A DNA stretch of 6,965 nucleotides. Origin: Anaerolineae bacterium (lineage in GTDB: Bacteria; Chloroflexota; Anaerolineae; Aggregatilineales; Phototrophicaceae). The stretch covers positions 1 through 6,965 of the forward strand of contig JANQRM010000664.1 in the NCBI GenBank assembly GCA_028284565.1, read 5' to 3'. Of the stretch, positions 1 to 6,075 are shown piece after piece; position 1 is the first letter of the stretch; every line of letters begins with the position of its first letter. The position numbers and the translations under genes are program-made. The notes beneath the pieces were generated by a model. It had not been told where the DNA came from and made no database searches. It saw nothing but the letters and a program-made list of their open reading frames with translations.

Positions 1-153
1 GATGAGGTGAATGACTATGAAGCAAATGGCGATAAATTGTCAGGTTATGCTGTGATACAAGCCGAGAGTATTGACGATGCCATCGAGAAGGTACGGGGAT
101 GCCCACATCTGGATTATGGGAATATCATGGTTGCCGAACAATTCCAGATGTAA
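1..153 (+). CDS. YciI-like (YCII-related/DGPF) protein, C-terminal part
   Basis: This is the last 50 codons of a gene that begins before the window; it ends with TAA. The visible peptide includes SGYAVIQAESIDDAIEKV followed by GCPHLDYG and a short strand ending in QFQM. This is the typical C-terminal half of YCII-related (DGPF) domain proteins, small alpha/beta proteins whose conserved part contains a G-x-x-x-I-x-A-x-S-x-x-E/D-A pattern and a CPHL/CPxx turn. The biochemical role of most members is unknown. The gene lies 57 bases upstream of the ArsR-SRPBCC gene on the same strand, with no obvious terminator between, so the two may be co-transcribed. YciI-like genes often neighbour SRPBCC/AHSA1 or ECF sigma factor genes. 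The N-terminal half is not visible, so the full length and start cannot be given. Confidence 0.75.
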   Translation, partial: DEVNDYEANGDKLSGYAVIQAESIDDAIEKVRGCPHLDYGNIMVAEQFQM

Positions 154-210
154 GATAAGCCAAACGGATGGGGTGGACGACTGTTCACCCTCTACAATTT
201 GGATATTGAT

Positions 211-1014
211 ATGATGGATGACCAATCTATTGGCAATGTCTTTCAGGCATTAGCAGACCCAACACGGCTGGCGGTGGTTCATCGCTTGGGGCGAGGGAGT
301 GCATCGACGAAAGAACTCGCGCAACCGTTTGACATGGCATTGCCGTCGTTTATGCAACATCTGGATGTGCTGGAAAAAAGCGGGTTAATCACCTCAAAGA
401 AAAAGGGACGGGTACGCACATGGACAATCGAACCCCGTCAATTAGATACTGTGGAAACTTGGCTGGCTGAACAACGCGCCCTCTGGGAAGACCGTACAGA
501 CCGCCTCGTAGCGTTTGTTGAAGATTGGTATGCAAAGGAACAGGCTTTGGCTGAACAATCTCCTGACTTCATTGTTTCTCGCTTGATACAAGCACCGCGT
601 CGCTTGGTGTGGGAGGCATGGACTAACCCGCAGATGCTCGAACAATGGTGGTGTCCCGCGCCGATGACAGCAACGGTTACTCGATTTGATTTGCGCGTGG
701 GTGGGGCGTTTGATTTGCTGATGCGTGACCCGGTTGGTAACATCATGCCTCAAACCGGAGCATTCTTAGACATCACTCCCCAAGAACGTATCGTCTTCAC
801 GACAGCGCTCACACTTGAATGGCGACCTGCGACCACGATGTTGCCGATTACAGGGGTTATCACCATGAAAGAGGAAGGGGAGGGCACTCGCTATGAAACG
901 CGGGTGCTGTATCGGGATGATGAAGCGCGCCGACAAATGGCACAGATGCAATTTGAAGCTGGCTGGACATTAGCGATTGATCAACTAGAGGCTTTGGTTA
1001 CATCTGTCTCTTAG
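211..1014 (+). CDS. ArsR-type winged-helix regulator fused to SRPBCC (AHSA1-like) domain
   Basis: The protein of about 267 residues has two domains. Residues about 8-80 form an ArsR-type winged helix, with ALADPTRL at 13-20, then a recognition region containing SFMQHLDVLEKSGLI and a wing rich in Lys/Arg. After a helical linker (about 85-117), residues about 119-262 form an SRPBCC/AHSA1-like fold, starting IVSRLIQAPRRLVWEAWT and ending in the helix around QFEAGWTLAIDQLEALV. SRPBCC domains have a deep ligand cavity, so the likely role is a ligand-responsive repressor; the ligand is unknown. The ArsR part lacks the usual Cys metal-site motif, so metal sensing is unlikely. I chose the ATG at 211 (ATG also at 214) over the in-frame TTG at 199; no start has a strong ribosome binding site. 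It follows a YciI-like gene. Its C-terminal helix is partly duplicated at 3442-3531. Confidence 0.88.
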   Translation: MMDDQSIGNVFQALADPTRLAVVHRLGRGSASTKELAQPFDMALPSFMQHLDVLEKSGLITSKKKGRVRTWTIEPRQLDTVETWLAEQRALWEDRTDRLVAFVEDWYAKEQALAEQSPDFIVSRLIQAPRRLVWEAWTNPQMLEQWWCPAPMTATVTRFDLRVGGAFDLLMRDPVGNIMPQTGAFLDITPQERIVFTTALTLEWRPATTMLPITGVITMKEEGEGTRYETRVLYRDDEARRQMAQMQFEAGWTLAIDQLEALVTSVS

Positions 1015-1347
1015 ACTGTCATCATCCATTTCAAAAAGAATTTATTTATAGATTGAAGCAATATCTGTGCAGTCAAATCTCACATTTTAAATAATTTATG
1101 CTCCTAAAATTTCCTGCGTAAATTTTGCTCAATTCACAAAACTCAGACAACAGCACAGTTTACATTAGTATTTCATGAGTTAGGTATTGACCTTTAGAGT
1201 ACGTGAACCCCTTATGCTGACATCCAGATGATTTAGAAAATCCAAATTCAGCTGATTGCAACGATAGCTAATCGTGGAAATCTCTATGCATCTTGCGCTT
1301 TGCGTTGTTCAACTATTACTGAGGTTATCTGGATTGGAGTAGGGGAA
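1015..1347. other. AT-rich intergenic region, 333 bases, with candidate promoter and dyads
   Basis: No gene is supported here. An AT-rich dyad AAAATTT-N7-AAATTTT lies at 1106-1126. A possible -35 TTGACC (1187-1192) and -10 TATGCT (1213-1218) are separated by 20 bases. That is too long for an ordinary sigma-70 promoter but is within the range of MerR-activated promoters, which would fit the MerR gene downstream; however, I find no clear dyad in the spacer. A second dyad, ACGAT-N5-ATCGT, is at 1261-1275, about 75 bases before the oxidoreductase start. No convincing terminator follows the ArsR-SRPBCC gene. All of these sites are weak candidates. Confidence 0.3.
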
Positions 1348-2436
1348 ATGATGAATAATCAAACCGATGTACTTATCATCGGCGGCGGTTTCGGCGGTGT
1401 AGCTGTTGCACAAAAGTTAGCTGATAATGGGGTCGATGTGACATTGATCGACAGAAAAAACTATTTTGAAGTGACATTTGCCACATTACGGAACGTGGCA
1501 AACCCGAAGATGCTTGGGAATACAGTCCGTAAACTTTATAGCGATTTTATCAAGGGAGCATTTATTCAAGCCAGCGTTGAGTCTATGAATGATAAAGAGG
1601 TAAAGCTCACAAATGGAGAGCGTATTCGCTTCAAACAAGCTGTTATTTCATCGGGTAGTCGCTATCCCTCATTGCCATTGGCTAAGTCAAATAACGCATT
1701 CAATTATGGCGAGCGCAATCAAGAAATGCTTGATGAACATCAGTCTTTGGCATCTGCTAATTCGGTTTTAGTGATTGGTGGTGGATTTGTCGGCGTTGAA
1801 TTTGCGGGTGAGATTGCTAGTGCCTTTCCTGATAAAGAAATCACGTTAGCTCATGTGTCTAATGCTCTGTTAGATCATTCCAAACCCAAAGCACAGCGTA
1901 AAGCGTTGGAGCAATTAACCGCGAAGGGAGTAAAAGTAAAATTCAATCGATGTTTTGCTAGAGATGGCGATGTTTATCGGTGTTCAATTAGCGATGAAAC
2001 GCTTCAACCTGATATCGCTTATGTCTGTGTTGGTATGATTCCCAATACAGAATTTTTGCAAGCTGAATTGTCAGAGATTCTTGATGACAAAGGATTAGTC
2101 AAAGTTGATGCCTATATGAAGGTAGACGGATATGAGAATTTATATTCATTAGGCGATTGTTCGACTATCGATAGTCGTAAACATGGTTATCTTGCAAGTG
2201 TCCAAGGTATTTATTTAGCAGATGCTCTACTAAAATCGACTCAAGGCAAAAAAGTCAAACCTTATAAGCAATCACCTGTTCTGATTGTAACGACTACTGG
2301 GATAGATTCAGGGGTTGCTAGTCTGCCGTTTGGGATCACAACGACGCTGAGCTTTTTTGTCAATCTGAAACAAAAAGATATGGGCATCAGCAATATGTAC
2401 AAGACCTTTGGAACCCAACCCGATACAATGGTGTAA
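1348..2436 (+). CDS. FAD-dependent NAD(P)H oxidoreductase, NDH-2 / FSP1 (AIFM2)-like
   Basis: A 362-residue flavoprotein with the two-dinucleotide-fold layout of pyridine nucleotide-disulfide oxidoreductases. The FAD motif IIGGGFGG is at about 10-17, with the acidic residue ending strand 2 at D35 (LIDRKNYF). The NAD(P)H fold has VIGGGFVGVEFAGEI at about 142-156. The second FAD motif is LYSLGDC at about 266-271. There is no redox-active CxxC pair in the N-terminal part, so this is not a thioredoxin or glutathione reductase type. It resembles type II NADH dehydrogenases and the FSP1/AMID group, which pass electrons from NAD(P)H to quinones. No signal peptide or membrane segment is obvious; peripheral membrane attachment is possible. 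Start: ATG at 1348 (ATG also at 1351) behind a purine-rich GGAGTAGGGG at 1336-1345; an in-frame TTG at 1300 lacks such a site. A co-directional MerR gene follows 88 bases later. The true acceptor is unknown. Confidence 0.85.
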   Translation: MMNNQTDVLIIGGGFGGVAVAQKLADNGVDVTLIDRKNYFEVTFATLRNVANPKMLGNTVRKLYSDFIKGAFIQASVESMNDKEVKLTNGERIRFKQAVISSGSRYPSLPLAKSNNAFNYGERNQEMLDEHQSLASANSVLVIGGGFVGVEFAGEIASAFPDKEITLAHVSNALLDHSKPKAQRKALEQLTAKGVKVKFNRCFARDGDVYRCSISDETLQPDIAYVCVGMIPNTEFLQAELSEILDDKGLVKVDAYMKVDGYENLYSLGDCSTIDSRKHGYLASVQGIYLADALLKSTQGKKVKPYKQSPVLIVTTTGIDSGVASLPFGITTTLSFFVNLKQKDMGISNMYKTFGTQPDTMV

Positions 2437-2524
2437 TTGCTGAATTGTTGGGACACAATCATATCCATATAAGAACGCTTGTGATTCGAGATACAAAAAC
2501 GGTAGAAAATTCAAGGTGTAAATT

Positions 2525-3385
2525 ATGTTTCTCATCGGAGAATTCTCCAAAATTGCTAGAGTCACCCGACGGATGCTCTATTACTATGAAGAAGAGGGGT
2601 TACTTGCTCCGGCATATATAGATGGGGCAACAGGTTATCGTTATTACAGTGCCTCACAAATCCCTCGCATCAATCGAATATTAGCACTGAAAAAACTAGG
2701 GCTGACACTTCGGCAAATTCAGAGACTATTAGACAAACATATCTCCACAGATGAAATCCGCGGGATGTTGGAAATGAAAAAAGCTCAGCTTGAGCAACAA
2801 ATCGAGGATGAACTTGCTCAGATTGATGAAATAGAAGTTCACCTACAACAAATTGATGCCAATGGATTATTAGAAAATTATGATGTTATTTTAAAGCCTA
2901 TCCCTGCACAACCTGCATTGATGGTTCGAGAAATCTTTCCTGACATGGCGAGTTGTGGCAAAGCGATAATGGAAATGATCGAGAGATTGCCCAGCATAGT
3001 CAATCCGAATAACCTCAAATATCTTGTTATCGTGTGGCACTCAGAAGGATATGAAACTGAAGAAATTGATGCTCAAATCGGCTATATCCTCCACACATCC
3101 ATGCGCGAAAAGGTCATGTGTGGAATACGCATATTAGAGCCAACAACATTGCCTGCGGTTGAGTCAGTTGCTTCAACTACGCGGTTAAACCCGACATCAG
3201 CACCTGCGGGTATTTATTTCCAGCAATTAGGCAATTGGATAGAAACCCATAACTATAGAATTGTTGGGGCTTATCGTGAGGTTTTTCTCGAACTTAAACT
3301 TGGCAACCCACCTGAAGTTGTCATTGATGTGCAATTTCCGGTGAAGAAAATTTTATCATCAGGTGACAAACCTCTACTGAATTAA
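2525..3385 (+). CDS. MerR-family regulator with GyrI-like effector-binding domain
   Basis: A 286-residue protein, the usual size for BmrR/BltR-type regulators. Residues 1 to about 70 are the MerR winged helix: FLIGEFSKIARVTRRMLYYY, then EEGLL and the wing GATGYRYYS. Residues about 75-115 form the dimerising coiled coil, rich in Glu, Gln and Leu. From about 120 to the end is a GyrI-like (SOUL-type) ligand-binding domain, recognisable by the terminal REVFLEL and VIDVQFPV strands. Proteins of this type usually twist a promoter with a long spacer and activate genes for drug or stress response when a hydrophobic or cationic ligand binds. ATG at 2525 follows AGGTG at 2514-2518 with six bases between. 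The gene is 88 bases after the oxidoreductase on the same strand, the most obvious candidate target. A weak 18-base dyad (TTGT-N10-ACAA) is at 2479-2496. The ligand is unknown. Confidence 0.9.
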   Translation: MFLIGEFSKIARVTRRMLYYYEEEGLLAPAYIDGATGYRYYSASQIPRINRILALKKLGLTLRQIQRLLDKHISTDEIRGMLEMKKAQLEQQIEDELAQIDEIEVHLQQIDANGLLENYDVILKPIPAQPALMVREIFPDMASCGKAIMEMIERLPSIVNPNNLKYLVIVWHSEGYETEEIDAQIGYILHTSMREKVMCGIRILEPTTLPAVESVASTTRLNPTSAPAGIYFQQLGNWIETHNYRIVGAYREVFLELKLGNPPEVVIDVQFPVKKILSSGDKPLLN

Positions 3386-3396
3386 ATTTCCTTTGC

Positions 3397-3413
3397 TATA
3401 GATTTCTTCTATA
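3397..3413 (+). terminator. weak hairpin after the MerR gene
   Basis: TATAGA-N5-TCTATA forms a perfect 6-bp but AU-rich stem starting 11 bases after the MerR stop codon. A T-run (3435-3440) follows only about 20 bases later, so this is not a classical intrinsic terminator. It is the only hairpin found between the MerR stop and the SRPBCC remnant. Confidence 0.2.
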
Positions 3414-3441
3414 CTCGCTCATTGCTAATTTTACTTTTTTA

Positions 3442-3531
3442 GTGCGTCGACAAATAGTGCAAACACAATTTGAAGAGCACTGGACACTGACGGTAGACCG
3501 ACTTGTGGCATTAGTAACCCAAGACAGTTAA
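3442..3531 (+). pseudogene. remnant of an SRPBCC (AHSA1-like) protein C-terminus
   Basis: From the GTG at 3442 the frame encodes 29 residues containing RRQIVQTQFEEHWTLTVDRL and then VALVTQDS, ending in TAA. It aligns without gaps to the last 29 residues of the ArsR-SRPBCC protein (bases 925-1011), with 17 of 29 identical, including the conserved F-E-x-x-W helix and the ALVT ending. Immediately upstream (IANFTFL) the similarity stops abruptly, and no start codon with a ribosome binding site is present. The rest of the SRPBCC domain is missing. It is therefore best read as the broken tail of a second, diverged SRPBCC gene rather than a functional small protein. The breakpoint lies at about 3441. 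Confidence 0.75.
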
Positions 3532-3558
3532 TCGGTGCAAATATCCACTTCACGATAA

Positions 3559-3612
3559 AAGCCCTTTCCGGTGATTGTTTCTGACATAACTACGTGTGCC
3601 GGACAAGGGCTT
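3559..3612 (-). terminator. likely terminator of the cytochrome-rhodanese operon
   Basis: An inverted repeat, AAGCCCTT-TCCGG at 3559-3571 against CCGGA-CAAGGGCTT at 3599-3612, has one bulged base and a loop of about 27 bases. Read on the minus strand the stem is followed by TTTT, and it lies 55 bases past the rhodanese stop codon, so it fits a rho-independent terminator for that operon. On the plus strand the stem is followed by CTTCTTCT, a poorer U-tract, so bidirectional use is possible but less clear. A second hairpin (AGTCATCTC-N7-GGGATGACT, 3618-3642) lies between it and the gene. Confidence 0.55.
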
Positions 3613-3617
3613 CTTCT

Positions 3618-3642
3618 AGTCATCTCAAACGTCGGGATGACT
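3618..3642. repeat. 9-bp inverted repeat (hairpin) downstream of rhodanese gene
   Basis: AGTCATCTC and GGGATGACT pair over nine positions (one G-U) around the loop AAACGTC. The right arm overlaps a shorter alternative hairpin, ATGAC-N5-GTCAT at 3637-3651, so the two structures are mutually exclusive. It lies in the 3' untranslated region of the rhodanese transcript. It lacks a T-run and may act as a 3'-end stabiliser rather than a terminator. Confidence 0.4.
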
Positions 3643-3666
3643 CAAGGTCATTTTGAATGCTAAGCA

Positions 3667-4563
3667 TTACATATCGGTAATGACGGGTAAGTCCGATGTC
3701 AGCCAACCCTTGATACCACCAGCGAGATTGCGGACATTAGTGTACCCCATCATCCCCATCATTGTCCCAACAATGCCTCCTCGATAACCGCTTGCACAGT
3801 AAACAACAACATCGGCATCCAAGTCTTCGGGTAGTATATCGAAATTCATGGTGAATTCATCAATCCAAATGTGGATTGCGCCTTCGATATAGCCGGGGTC
3901 TTCCCATTCTTCAGCACTACGAACATCGACGAGGAAATCGGGCATTGTGTCAAACATCTCTTCAAAGAGGTCAACTGGCCTGACTGCGCCCCAGCCTTCA
4001 GGCAAATTCATCATATATTCGGCGACATATTCAACCAGTAAGGGATCGATGTCTTCTGGGACTAAACCTGCTTCGACTTCGACAGGTGCTTCTACGACGG
4101 GTAAATCATCACCTATCCAAGCACCAAATCCACCGACCAAGACTTGTGCATTTTCATATCCGAGGACGTGTAAAGCCGCCATACCGATAGTTGCCCGGAA
4201 GCCCCCTTTGCAGACAACAACGATAGTTGCGTCAAGATCAGGAAGCAGTGCTAGATTCTCACCTAGCTCGCGCAAAGGGACATGAATTGACCCTTCAATG
4301 ACACCCGTTTCTTCGACTTCGACAACTTCACGAACATCGAGTATTACGACATCTTCATTCTCGATCAATAGTTCAACAAAGGCATCAACCCGAATCGTCC
4401 CATAATGGTCAGGGAGGTTCTCCCCGTATTCGATCAGGCGAGGCATCACCACATCTTCAAAGACATCAATGTCTTCGCTGGAATCCTGAGCGATAATCCC
4501 CATTGGTGCAATCATCAGTAGGGCAATCAAGCTTAGGATAAGAAATCGAGTATATTTATGCAT
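3667..4563 (-). CDS. exported protein with two rhodanese domains
   Basis: A 298-residue protein. Residues 1-25 are a signal peptide (Lys/Arg start, hydrophobic core LILSLIALLMI, likely cleavage after IIA25 before QDS); there is no lipobox Cys. Rhodanese domain 1 spans about 57-156, with ILDVRE at 74-79 and the active-site loop C118-KGGFRA. Domain 2 spans about 195-294, with LVDVRS at 211-216 and the loop C256-ASGYRG. Both catalytic cysteines are present, so both domains could carry a persulfide. Each is preceded by a similar leader (P-x-L-x-EY...NLP...G-x-x-R), so the whole unit of about 115-120 residues is duplicated. Rhodaneses transfer sulfane sulfur between thiosulfate or polysulfide and a thiophilic acceptor. 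The ATG at 4563 has a strong AAGGAG (4578-4573) with nine bases between. It lies 54 bases downstream of the multiheme cytochrome, probably in one operon, which suggests extracytoplasmic sulfur chemistry. Its real substrate is unknown. Confidence 0.9.
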   Translation of the reverse strand: MHKYTRFLILSLIALLMIAPMGIIAQDSSEDIDVFEDVVMPRLIEYGENLPDHYGTIRVDAFVELLIENEDVVILDVREVVEVEETGVIEGSIHVPLRELGENLALLPDLDATIVVVCKGGFRATIGMAALHVLGYENAQVLVGGFGAWIGDDLPVVEAPVEVEAGLVPEDIDPLLVEYVAEYMMNLPEGWGAVRPVDLFEEMFDTMPDFLVDVRSAEEWEDPGYIEGAIHIWIDEFTMNFDILPEDLDADVVVYCASGYRGGIVGTMMGMMGYTNVRNLAGGIKGWLTSDLPVITDM

Positions 4564-4617
4564 TTCTAACTTCTCCTTAGATTGTTAATCATTAAATTCA
4601 CAATGTTTGTATAGGGC

Positions 4618-5967
4618 TCACTCCCTATCCGGTGCTTCCTCGACCATGACATCCGCATTTGCTTCTGCTTCCAGACTATTCAGCATGTTGTCCATGGTCA
4701 GGAAGACCTCATCATTCGTATGACAGTTCCCACAGCGATCAGCCTGCGGTGTGATCAATTGAATATTATGGGGTGTCGTATAAACCCATGTCGGCTTATC
4801 GGTGAAATTCGGTAGCAAATCATCCCCATAGAAACTGAAGGATGTCGGATCAACGGGGACGTGACGTACCGGCACCCATTTGTATGGACGCTCTTCAGTG
4901 CGTTCTGGATTCAAGCCGATATAGAAACCGAGATAGTTGTCTTCTACGGTAAAGAAGGGTTGACCCGCATCGGTTTGCTCCACATGACAATTGACACAAT
5001 TGATATAACTCGTGCTGTGGCAGACCTGACAGGATAATAAGTCTTCGGGATGCATTTCATGTTCCCGAATTTCGGCATCTTCGCTCCCCATCATCGTATC
5101 TTCATGACAGGTTTCACATCTTGGTTCTTGAAGTCCATCATAACGATGATCGACTCCATCCATATTCATCCCGTGCATTTCATCAGCAGAATGACACTCC
5201 ATGCAATCCATCCGCGCTCGGAAATGTACATCACTGGGTATCTCTTCGTGCGAGCCGTAATATTCATCCTTGATTCGGCTACCATGACAGGCGGTGCAGT
5301 TACGGCTCATGGAGGGCTTTTCCACAAAATCATGTCCAGCTATCAAGCCACCTCCAACCGAATTGGGTTGGCTCACATGGCAATCGCCACAGGTTGCATG
5401 ACATGAATTACAATGGTTGGCTTGCATTTCTTCTATCGCATCGTGATTTTCTGGGATACTCCGAGCATATAAGGCAGTGTCATATCCACGAAGCGTGTTA
5501 TGAAGGCTATTAAATGCGGGTAAACCGTTATTCACATGACAATCACCGCATACTTCCGGGCTGGTGACAACTTGCGTAACGAGTCCATCGTGTGCAAGAT
5601 CAAAGTCATCGACTGACTCACCTTGATGGCACTCAGTACAGTTAATATAAGAATGGACATCCTCAGCAAATCGTTCTGCGTCAATCCAGACGCGCTCCCA
5701 AGGCTCCACCGGAGCCACAGAACCACCTCAGCCAGGTCCCGATGAAAGCTCGGCTTCTTCCTCTTCAGGCACTTCAGCGGCAAGTTCGGTTAGACGAGTG
5801 CGATCCGTATGGCAATCGAGACAAGCGAAATCTTCAAATGGTGTGATGTCTTGAGGGTCGTCTGCATAGGTGACGCTGGCAGGTTTTGTGACAAAGAGGA
5901 TTGCCCCTAGCGAGACCAAGGCTGTTCCGACAAGCGTAAAGAGTGTAACGACATTAAGCCGCCTCAC
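4618..5967 (-). CDS. exported multiheme (11 CxxCH) c-type cytochrome interrupted by an in-frame TGA
   Basis: Read as one frame of 449 codons with a TGA at codon 80. It starts with GTG at 5967 after AAAGGA (8-base spacing); an upstream in-frame TAG excludes a longer start. Residues 1-35 are a signal peptide (Arg-Arg start, hydrophobic core, likely cleavage at TYA35-DD). CxxCH motifs begin at about residues 49, 110, 140, 186, 193, 224, 255, 284, 313, 324 and 412; those at 186 and 193 are only two residues apart (CNSCHATCGDCH). There is no membrane segment at the C-terminus, so it is secreted or anchored only by an uncleaved signal. The frame after the TGA is open for 369 codons with all ten hemes intact, but a protein made from the internal GTG at 5718 would lack a signal peptide and could not receive heme. 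Readthrough is thus needed for an 11-heme product, unless the gene is newly broken or the base is wrong. The exact cytochrome family and electron partner are not recognised. The rhodanese gene follows. Confidence 0.8.
5696..5727 (-). promoter_or_regulatory. SECIS-like hairpin just downstream of the in-frame TGA
   Basis: On the minus strand GGCTCC (5716-5711), loop GGT (5710-5708) and GGAGCC (5707-5702) form a perfect six-bp GC-rich stem. A weak lower stem, TTCT (5722-5719) with GGGA (5699-5696), can stack below a two-by-two internal loop (GU/UU). The apical loop begins 17 bases after the TGA and starts with GG. Bacterial SECIS elements typically have a short loop with a G in its first two positions, some 16-37 bases from the UGA, so the geometry fits. 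The structure is short and could be chance in a GC-rich coding stretch. GAGGTGG before the internal GTG at 5718 could also serve as a restart site. Confidence 0.4.
5728..5730 (-). other. in-frame TGA codon (codon 80) in the cytochrome gene
   Basis: The minus-strand frame reads SSGPG, TGA, GGSVAPVEPWERV. The codon sits in a glycine/serine linker that follows an acidic stretch (EVPEEEEAEL), between heme 1 and heme 2. One base change (GGA to TGA or CGA to TGA) would explain it. The same gene also ends in TGA, and so does the PadR gene, so TGA still works as a stop here and a global code change is unlikely. A GC-rich hairpin follows closely. Confidence 0.9.
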
Positions 5968-6031
5968 TTTGATTTTCCTTTCACAAAAAATAATCTATTT
6001 GAAAAAAATCCACTACCTATATTCAATTTTT

Positions 6032-6040
6032 AGTCTATCA
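6032..6040 (-). promoter_or_regulatory. predicted extended -10 of the cytochrome promoter
   Basis: Read on the minus strand, TGA-TAGACT (6040-6032) is an extended -10 (TGn plus a 4/6 hexamer). The -35 position at 17-base spacing (TATTGT, 6060-6055) is poor, as expected for an activator-dependent promoter. The start site would be near 6025, giving a leader of about 57 bases before the GTG start. Confidence 0.45.
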
Positions 6041-6059
6041 AAATGAGATATAAGACAAT

Positions 6060-6075
6060 AGTGACGAATATCACA
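6060..6075 (-). promoter_or_regulatory. CRP/FNR-family binding site upstream of the cytochrome gene
   Basis: The minus strand reads TGTGA-TATTCG-TCACT, matching nine of the ten half-site bases of the CRP consensus TGTGA-N6-TCACA. The centre (6067.5) is about 41.5-42.5 bases upstream of the start site predicted from the extended -10, the standard class II activator position. The identity of the regulator (CRP, FNR-like or other superfamily member) cannot be told from this window. Confidence 0.55.

Noticed and set aside
199..210. Upstream TTG start for the ArsR-SRPBCC gene
   Set aside because: It adds only MDID, has no ribosome binding site at a suitable distance, and two ATG codons follow directly at 211 and 214.
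1300..1347. Upstream TTG start for the oxidoreductase gene
   Set aside because: The 16 extra residues do not resemble the family, and the ATG at 1348 is preceded by GGAGTAGGGG just before the first FAD-binding strand.
2444..2459. ATTGT-N6-ACAAT hairpin after the oxidoreductase stop
   Set aside because: Only a 5-bp stem without a T-run; too weak to call a terminator between the two co-directional genes.
3947..4285. Plus-strand open frame of 112 codons inside the rhodanese gene
   Set aside because: Low-complexity Ser/Thr/Pro-rich translation, fully antisense to a gene with two recognisable domains.
5050..5406. Plus-strand open frame of 118 codons inside the cytochrome gene
   Set aside because: Antisense shadow of regularly spaced CxxCH codons; no recognisable domain.
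5716..5718. Internal GTG as the true start of a separate cytochrome gene
   Set aside because: Although GAGGTGG precedes it, the product would lack a signal peptide and could not mature as a c-type cytochrome; kept only as an alternative.
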